Assembly: GCA_963703355.1 (NCBI GenBank)
Contig: OY969813.1
Span: forward strand, 1,426,001-1,490,000
Reading direction: 5' to 3'
DNA: 64,000 nucleotides
Source of the DNA: Puia sp963703355
GTDB taxonomy: Bacteria; Bacteroidota; Bacteroidia; Chitinophagales; Chitinophagaceae
Every line of letters begins with the position of its first letter. Position 1 is the first letter of the stretch. Shown here in pieces: positions 58,781 through 64,000 of this stretch. Under the pieces are notes generated by a model. The model was not told the DNA's origin and made no database searches. It saw only the letters and a list, made by a program, of their open reading frames with translations. A program made the position numbers and the translations under genes.

Positions 58781-59920
58781 TTAAATTATTCCTTTTGTAG
58801 TAGGAAGATTGTTATTCAAAGGATCCCTTTTTACTGCCATGCGAATGGCTTTCGCAAACGCCTTAAAAATCGCCTCAATTTTATGGTGCTCATTTTGTCC
58901 ACTGCAGGCAATGTTAAGGTTGCATTTTGCCGCATCTGCAAACGATTTAAAGAAATGAAAAAACATTTCTGTCGGCATATCGCCAATCTTTTCCCTATGA
59001 AAAAAAGCATTCCAGACAATCCAATTTCTTCCTCCGAAATCGATAAGAACACTGGCATCTGCGTCATCCATGGGAAGGGCAAATCCATATCTCTCCATGC
59101 CCCTCTTGTCAGCAAGCGCCAGCGCCATCGCTTCTCCCAATGCGATCCCCGTGTCTTCGATTGTATGATGTTCATCGATTTGAAGATCACCCGATACATT
59201 AATCTTTAAATCCATATTCCCATGGCGCGCGATTTGATCCAACATGTGATCAAAAAAAGAAAGCCCCGTATGAATATTGGATTTCCCATTCCCATCTGCA
59301 TTTAATTCAATGCTTATTTTAGTTTCCCTGGTATTTCGTTCATGATGTACCTGACGGAGCCCCAATTTCAAAAACGTGTAAATTTCCGACCAATGGACGG
59401 TTTCCAATGCAATCACTTTCTCGAGATCAGCGGCGGAATCATTTACTTCGAGTACGCCCAATTGAGCGTCCTGCTTTAACCAGATGGCACGACATCCAAT
59501 ATTTTTTGCCAGTTGAACGTCGGTAATCCGATCTCCAATCACGAAAGAACCCGCAATGTCATATTGAGAATTTTCCAAGTACGACTTAAGCATGCCCGTC
59601 CCCGGCTTTCGCAATGGTGAATTATCAGATGGAAAAGATTGATCTATATGAATCGCACTGAAATGAATGCCCTCATTAACAAGGCACTGCATTATAAATT
59701 CGTGTAGTGGCCAAAATGTGCTTTCGGGAAATGAAGTACTGCCCAAACCGTCCTGATTACTGACCATTACCAGCTCGTAATCGAATTCGCGGGCTATTCT
59801 GCCCATGTATTCGAACATATGGGGGTAAAATTCCAGTTTTTGAAAGTCATCTATTTGATAAGTCGGTGGAGATTCTTTTATCAACGTCCCATCTCTGTCT
59901 ATAAAAAGGATCCTTTTCAT
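58781..59920 (-). CDS. hisB: Bifunctional histidinol-phosphatase/imidazoleglycerol-phosphate dehydratase
   Basis: The 379-residue fusion has an N-terminal HAD phosphatase (1-165) with FIDRDGTLI (Asp8 and Asp10), VSNQDGLG and GDRITDVQLA. The C-terminal dehydratase (about 190-379) has HTGLSFFDHMLDQIARHG, DEHHTIEDTGIALGEA and SGQNEHHKIEAIFKA. In E. coli HisB the phosphatase carries a zinc loop with three cysteines and a histidine; here the corresponding stretch IHIDQSFPSDNSPLRKPGTGM has no cysteine, so zinc binding is unlikely. It lies 5 bp after a cytochrome c gene and directly before the trp leader. Confidence 0.95.
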   Translation of the reverse strand: MKRILFIDRDGTLIKESPPTYQIDDFQKLEFYPHMFEYMGRIAREFDYELVMVSNQDGLGSTSFPESTFWPLHEFIMQCLVNEGIHFSAIHIDQSFPSDNSPLRKPGTGMLKSYLENSQYDIAGSFVIGDRITDVQLAKNIGCRAIWLKQDAQLGVLEVNDSAADLEKVIALETVHWSEIYTFLKLGLRQVHHERNTRETKISIELNADGNGKSNIHTGLSFFDHMLDQIARHGNMDLKINVSGDLQIDEHHTIEDTGIALGEAMALALADKRGMERYGFALPMDDADASVLIDFGGRNWIVWNAFFHREKIGDMPTEMFFHFFKSFADAAKCNLNIACSGQNEHHKIEAIFKAFAKAIRMAVKRDPLNNNLPTTKGII

Positions 59921-59925
59921 CTGAA

Positions 59926-60372
59926 TTAATTCAATTTATCCCTGACCAACTTTACGTCAGACACTTTAACGACTGAGGCTTTATTTCCGAAGCTATTGCG
60001 TATGTACGTCAGAACATCCGCAATTTCCTGATCACTGATTTTTGGATTCGGCGGCATAATTTTGTTGTAGGCGGCGTCATTCATCTCTTTACTTACAGAG
60101 GAACCCCTGATCACCAGCTCAATTATTTTTTTCTTGTCACCAACAACAGTTTTGGTATTTAGCGACGGACCTATTTTAGGAACTCCAATTCCATCAGGTT
60201 GATGACAACTCATACATAGCAAAACATAAACTCGCTTCCCGGAATCTAATGAGAGACGATAAGCTGATTTCCTCACACCACAGTGATTCCCGTCTTGCGC
60301 TTTCAATGAAAACGAGAACAATGAGAAACAGAAAATAACAGATGTGGTCCGAAGACCTGAATGGATTCCCAT
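59926..60372 (-). CDS. Class I c-type cytochrome
   Basis: The 148-residue protein has a signal peptide (about 1-25, ending LKAQ) and one haem c site, CMSCH (53-57), with a probable axial Met in NKIMPPNPKIS. The order GKRVYVLLCMSCHQPDGIGVPKIGPSL and the closing EIADVLTYIRNSFG are standard for mono-haem class I cytochromes. It is 2 bp from the sugar dehydrogenase gene and 5 bp from hisB, and probably accepts electrons from the dehydrogenase in the periplasm. Confidence 0.92.
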   Translation of the reverse strand: MGIHSGLRTTSVIFCFSLFSFSLKAQDGNHCGVRKSAYRLSLDSGKRVYVLLCMSCHQPDGIGVPKIGPSLNTKTVVGDKKKIIELVIRGSSVSKEMNDAAYNKIMPPNPKISDQEIADVLTYIRNSFGNKASVVKVSDVKLVRDKLN

Positions 60373-60374
60373 GT

Positions 60375-61676
60375 TTATTTATAGCTAATTCTCCAAATAG
60401 TTCCCTGTACGTCATCCGTAACATACAAGGCGCCGTCAGGACCCTGAGCCAGTCCGCAAGGGCGATGCAAAGCACCTCCAGACGCGGTATTCTGGGGTCC
60501 GCCTGAAAAACCATTTGCAAATACTTCCCATTTTCCAGCAGGTTTGCCCTTGCTGAAAGGTACAAATACTAAATAAAATCCCTGTTGTGGTTCCGGAGCC
60601 CGATTCCATGAACCATGGAAAGCTATGAATGCTCCGTTTCTGTATTTTTCAGGAAACTGATTACCTGTATAAAATAGAAGCCCATTGGGCGCAAGGTGTC
60701 CGGGAAATGCGTACACCGGATTGATTGCGTCCTCACCTGCAGTTTTTTTACCGTCTCCTCCATATTCGGGAGCCAGGATCTTTTTACCCTGAATTTGATC
60801 ATAGTAAATATAGGGCCAGCCAGCATTTGATCCCTGATGCAATTCATACATACATTCGGCAGGAAGCTCAGCATTTTGTTTTTCAGTATACATTTCAGGA
60901 AAAATAGTATGTAACTGATCTCTTCCATGTTGCATAACAAATAATGTATTCGTAACCGTATTCCAATCCAATCCGACTACATTTCGCAAACCGGTAGCAT
61001 AACGGACTCCGTCCGCATAAGTCTGATTCAATTTATCTGCTTTAAACTGCCAGATTCCAGCCGCAGAGTCCAAAATAGGACAAGGCTTCTTTCCCATAGA
61101 TCCCACTTTCCTGTCCTCAATCTGGCAGGAATTTGAATATGCACCAATATTCACGTAAATATTTCCGCTGTTGTCCAGAGTAAATGCTTTGGGTTCATGC
61201 TCACCGCGTGAGATTAATCCGGTAATTATTTTTTCAGGGCGATCTGGATTTACAACCGAACCGTCGCTATTCAATTTAAATCTAAAAACTTCTTCATCCG
61301 AGGAAGCATAGAGCCAGCCGTTTTTTACTTTAATGCCGGTTCCCTTAAATGACCCAAAGTCCATTTCTTCATCCGCAACACCGTCTCCGTTTTGATCTTT
61401 TAACCTTACGATGGTATTTCCTTTTTTGCTGCTTGCAAGTTTTACATAAATATATCCTGAAGGTGTAACCGTAATATGGCGGGCCTTTCCCAATCCGACA
61501 GCAAAAACCGTTGCAGAAAACCCATTGGGCAGCGATAGGTTGACGTCAGATTTAGCCGGAACCAGTTTAAAAATTCTGTCGGTATCGACAATAGGAGAAC
61601 TGGAAGTCGCAGCTCCGCGACCAACAATCACAAACGACATCGCCGAAATCAAGAAAATATTTCTGATTTTTTTCAT
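60375..61676 (-). CDS. PQQ-dependent sugar dehydrogenase-like protein (glucose/sorbosone dehydrogenase family)
   Basis: From the ATG at 61676 (MKKIRNIFLISAMSFVIVGRGAA, a signal peptide) the product is 433 residues; an ATG 13 codons earlier (61715) is possible but spoils the leader. It has the six-bladed propeller features of the GSDH/sorbosone family: LPNGFSATVFAVGLGKARHI, RYATGLRNVVGLDWN, GWPYIYYD, AFIAFHGSWNR and PCGLAQGPDGALYVTDD. It likely oxidises a sugar or aldose in the periplasm and passes electrons to the following cytochrome c. It sits between hisC and hisB. Confidence 0.87.
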   Translation of the reverse strand: MKKIRNIFLISAMSFVIVGRGAATSSSPIVDTDRIFKLVPAKSDVNLSLPNGFSATVFAVGLGKARHITVTPSGYIYVKLASSKKGNTIVRLKDQNGDGVADEEMDFGSFKGTGIKVKNGWLYASSDEEVFRFKLNSDGSVVNPDRPEKIITGLISRGEHEPKAFTLDNSGNIYVNIGAYSNSCQIEDRKVGSMGKKPCPILDSAAGIWQFKADKLNQTYADGVRYATGLRNVVGLDWNTVTNTLFVMQHGRDQLHTIFPEMYTEKQNAELPAECMYELHQGSNAGWPYIYYDQIQGKKILAPEYGGDGKKTAGEDAINPVYAFPGHLAPNGLLFYTGNQFPEKYRNGAFIAFHGSWNRAPEPQQGFYLVFVPFSKGKPAGKWEVFANGFSGGPQNTASGGALHRPCGLAQGPDGALYVTDDVQGTIWRISYK

Positions 61677-61719
61677 TCTGTTTATTTTACAGTATTTGAG
61701 AAAATATGAATTCATGAAA

Positions 61720-62763
61720 TTACAGGATGCTCAGTATCCTGAGCAAATTTTCGTTTTGTTTTTTTGTACCAACAGTGATTCGCAGACAATCTGCGCACCC
61801 TGGCGCAGAGCTCCTGTCGCGCACCACGATTCCTTCATTTAACAATATTTCATAAACTTTTCTGGCTTCTTTTATTTTAACAAGTAAAAAGTTTGCTTCA
61901 CTTGGATAGACGATCTGAACTGATGATAAACGGCGGAGCTGCCCTGCAAGGTCATTTCGCAGGACAACAATTTCTTTAATCATTTCATTTACTTCTGACA
62001 CACCGTTTAACGCCTCCAAAGCCAGTTCCTGAGTGGCCTGACTGATATTATAAGGTGGTTTAATTTTATTCAAAACTCCAATAATAAATTCACTTGCAAA
62101 AGCCATACCCACCCGTAAACCTGCCAGTCCCCATGCTTTGCTAAGCGTTTGCATAATTACCAGATTCGGATATTCGGTTAACTCCCGGATAAAGCTCTGT
62201 TGGCGCGAGAAATTGATATAGGCTTCATCTATTACTACTATACCGTTAAAATTATTAAGGATCATTTCAATATCCCTTCGGTCGAGTGTGTTGGCGGTAG
62301 GATTATTCGGAGAACATATCCATATAATCTTAGTCTGCCCATCTGCAAGATCCTCAATGGTATCCAGATTGAGTTGAAAGTTCTCTGTCAGTACTGCCTT
62401 GCGAACTTCTGTGTCATGAATTTGTGCACTTACTTCATACATTCCATAAGTGGGAGGATGAATGATTACATTGTCCTTCCCTGGATTGCAAAACGCTTTA
62501 TAAAGAACCTCGATACATTCGTCACTACCGTTTCCCAAAAAAATATTACCGGGTGGGACACCTTTAATTTGTGAAAGCTTTTCCTTCACCTTAACCTGAT
62601 GTGGGTCGGGATACCTGTTATATAAAGGTGTTATGGGAGAACCCAGACTATTTTCATTTGCGTCAAGGAAAATATGTGCGGAGCCACTGAATTCATCCCT
62701 GGCTGAAGCATAAGGAATCAATCTTTTTATATTATCACGTAACAGAGAATTTATGTCGTTCAT
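61720..62763 (-). CDS. hisC: Histidinol-phosphate aminotransferase
   Basis: The 347-residue fold-type I aminotransferase converts imidazole acetol phosphate to histidinol phosphate. It has LDANENSLGSP, GNGSDECIEVLYKAFC, ICSPNNPTAN, VVIDEAYINFS and the PLP lysine in TLSKAWGLAGLRVGMAF. The ATG at 62763 (MNDINSLLRDNIKRL) is preferred over a TTG frame extension. It follows hisD by 35 bp. Confidence 0.95.
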   Translation of the reverse strand: MNDINSLLRDNIKRLIPYASARDEFSGSAHIFLDANENSLGSPITPLYNRYPDPHQVKVKEKLSQIKGVPPGNIFLGNGSDECIEVLYKAFCNPGKDNVIIHPPTYGMYEVSAQIHDTEVRKAVLTENFQLNLDTIEDLADGQTKIIWICSPNNPTANTLDRRDIEMILNNFNGIVVIDEAYINFSRQQSFIRELTEYPNLVIMQTLSKAWGLAGLRVGMAFASEFIIGVLNKIKPPYNISQATQELALEALNGVSEVNEMIKEIVVLRNDLAGQLRRLSSVQIVYPSEANFLLVKIKEARKVYEILLNEGIVVRDRSSAPGCADCLRITVGTKKQNENLLRILSIL

Positions 62764-62798
62764 TCTGATTTTAATTACTAATAAATAAGTACACAAAC

Positions 62799-64000
62799 TC
62801 AGTGTTCTGCGAGTCTTATTGAAATTGCATCCGCGTGAGCCTGTAGACCTTCCGCGTTAGCCATCTCCACGACTGTATTCCCGATAGACTTTAATCCTTC
62901 TTTAGTTAGTTTCTGAAAACTGATCTTCTTTACAAAGCTGTCGACACTCACGCCACTGTAAGCTCTGGCATATCCATTAGTAGGGAGTGTATGATTGGTA
63001 CCTGTCGCATAATCTCCGGCACTTTCTGGTGCGTAGTTTCCCAGAAATACAGAACCTGCATTTCGAACTTTCGAAGCAAGTTTTTCCACATCGCGACAGG
63101 CAAGAATCAAATGTTCCGGCGCATACATGTTGAGAAAATCCATGGCGTCGTCTGGATCCGACAAAAGAATAATACTACTGTTACCAAGTGATTTCTCTGC
63201 AATGGATTTACGCGGAAGTTTCAAAATCTGATTCTCTATCTCATCATTTACGCGTTCAGCGAACGTAGGGCTGATGGTCACCAATATCACCTGGCTATCG
63301 ACGCCGTGTTCACATTGTGATAACAAGTCAGCCGCAACATATGCAGGAATAGCCGTCTCATCAGCATATATGGCTAATTCGCTCGGACCAGCAGGCATAT
63401 CAATGGAAATACCATCCTGCTGGATAAGTTTTTTTGCCTGTGTCACCCATTGATTGCCCGGGCCAAAAATCTTATAAACGCGAGGGATCATATCAGTTCC
63501 GTAAGCCATCGCACCTATTGCCTGCACGCCACCAACCCTGAATATCTTAGATATTCCAAGCAGTTTTGCCACATATAAAATGGCTGGATGTATTGTTCCA
63601 TCTTTTCGTGGAGGCGTACAAATGATAATTTCTTGGCACCCGGCAAGTTTTGCTGGTACACCCAACATGAGAAGTGTTGAAAATAAGGGAGCGGTACCGC
63701 CCGGTATATACAAACCAATTTTTTCAATACCCACTGATTTTCTCCAACAACTGATTCCAGGACTAATATTCACCTGCGGTTCTTCGGTCAATTGATTTCT
63801 ATGGAATTTGGCGATGTTGTTTTCTGCCTGACGAATGGCGGTTTTCAATTTAACATCAAGTATTTTTTCCGCGTCCTCAAATTCCCTTTCACTAACGATC
63901 AAATTAACCTCAGGTATTTGGTCAAACAATGCCGTATATTTCGCCACTGCTATATCACCCGTATTTTTTATTTCATCCAAGATTTCCCTGACACTTGTTT
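62799..64000 (-). CDS. hisD: Histidinol dehydrogenase (5' end cut by window edge)
   Basis: About 400 C-terminal residues are present. The frame stays open to the window edge: the codons before the internal TTG at 63980 read TSVREI, joining to LDEIKNTGD, the usual HisD sequence, so the start is beyond 64000. It oxidises histidinol to histidine. Conserved parts are GLYIPGGTAPLFSTLLMLGVPA, FGPGNQWVTQAK, the zinc ligands in LLSQCEHG, APEHLILAC and the C-terminal HADAISIR, plus SAGDYATGTNHTLPT. hisG is probably next, upstream. Confidence 0.96.
   Translation of the reverse strand, partial: TSVREILDEIKNTGDIAVAKYTALFDQIPEVNLIVSEREFEDAEKILDVKLKTAIRQAENNIAKFHRNQLTEEPQVNISPGISCWRKSVGIEKIGLYIPGGTAPLFSTLLMLGVPAKLAGCQEIIICTPPRKDGTIHPAILYVAKLLGISKIFRVGGVQAIGAMAYGTDMIPRVYKIFGPGNQWVTQAKKLIQQDGISIDMPAGPSELAIYADETAIPAYVAADLLSQCEHGVDSQVILVTISPTFAERVNDEIENQILKLPRKSIAEKSLGNSSIILLSDPDDAMDFLNMYAPEHLILACRDVEKLASKVRNAGSVFLGNYAPESAGDYATGTNHTLPTNGYARAYSGVSVDSFVKKISFQKLTKEGLKSIGNTVVEMANAEGLQAHADAISIRLAEH

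Noticed and set aside
58582..58781. T-box or TRAP-type control of trp
   Set aside because: No T-box specifier/antiterminator bulge sequence and no GAG/UAG triplet series; the leader peptide with three Trp codons explains the terminator.
63978..63980. TTG start of hisD inside the window
   Set aside because: The upstream codons continue the conserved HisD sequence (TSVREI before LDEIKNTGD), so this codon is an internal leucine and the gene extends past the window edge.
1..64000. tRNA, rRNA or riboswitch genes
   Set aside because: I checked the intergenic gaps by eye for tRNA arms and common riboswitch cores and found none; a covariance-model search would be needed to exclude small RNAs.

Overview
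The window is a chromosomal segment from a member of the Bacteroidota, most likely a Chitinophagaceae/Sphingobacteriia-type bacterium. The inference rests on several signs: AT-rich leaders with no Shine-Dalgarno sequences, promoters of the TTTG/TTG-N17-23-TAnnTTTG type, a type IX secretion-style C-terminal domain, a TonB receptor with a carboxypeptidase-like plug extension, a DUF4369-thioredoxin protein, a fused HisB, and an alpha ribosomal operon. I see no tRNA, rRNA, CRISPR array, IS element or phage gene. Start codons were chosen by me; several genes begin downstream of the longest open frame.

Layout. 1-5.5 kb: a truncated secreted-protein end, two esterases, an ATP-grasp protein and a GCS2-type carboxylate-amine ligase (a possible small-peptide amidoligase cluster), then a thiolase. 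5.5-12.3 kb: a GMC flavodehydrogenase with its subunit-3 lipoprotein, a secreted subtilase, an MFS transporter and a DUF4197 protein. 12.5-20.4 kb: a periplasmic FKBP, a glucan-phosphorylase-like protein lacking the PLP lysine, an Nramp-UspA fusion with an upstream palindrome, a Crp-type regulator, NADP-isocitrate dehydrogenase and a small lipoprotein. 20.6-34.9 kb: an ECF-like sigma factor next to a membrane-anchored serine protease, then mainly housekeeping genes (lipB, rluD-type, def, ruvX, ubiA-type, trmH-type, mutS, cysteine desulfurase). 35-41.5 kb: glmM, carA and the alpha operon infA-rpmJ-rpsM-rpsK-rpsD-rpoA-rplQ. 41.5-48.2 kb: small conserved proteins, a TPR lipoprotein, rpe, a TonB receptor, a coupled pair of small genes, and pdxJ.

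48.3-64 kb is a long leftward supra-operon: hisD-hisC-(sugar dehydrogenase, cytochrome c)-hisB-[trp promoter, trpL leader peptide with three Trp codons, attenuator]-trpEGDCFBA-hisH-hisA-hisF-hisIE-thioredoxin-like. The complete trp operon is nested inside the his operon, and the last four his enzymes lie downstream of a tryptophan attenuator. trpA/hisH overlap by 4 bp. Only hisG is missing, presumably beyond the right edge, where hisD is also cut.

Two genome-wide themes show up. First, at least seven genes have a TAnnTTTG-like -7 box only 3-6 nt before their start codon, which suggests leaderless or near-leaderless mRNAs. Second, several intergenic spacers carry hairpins built from tandem 7-8 bp words, with a different word at each site.
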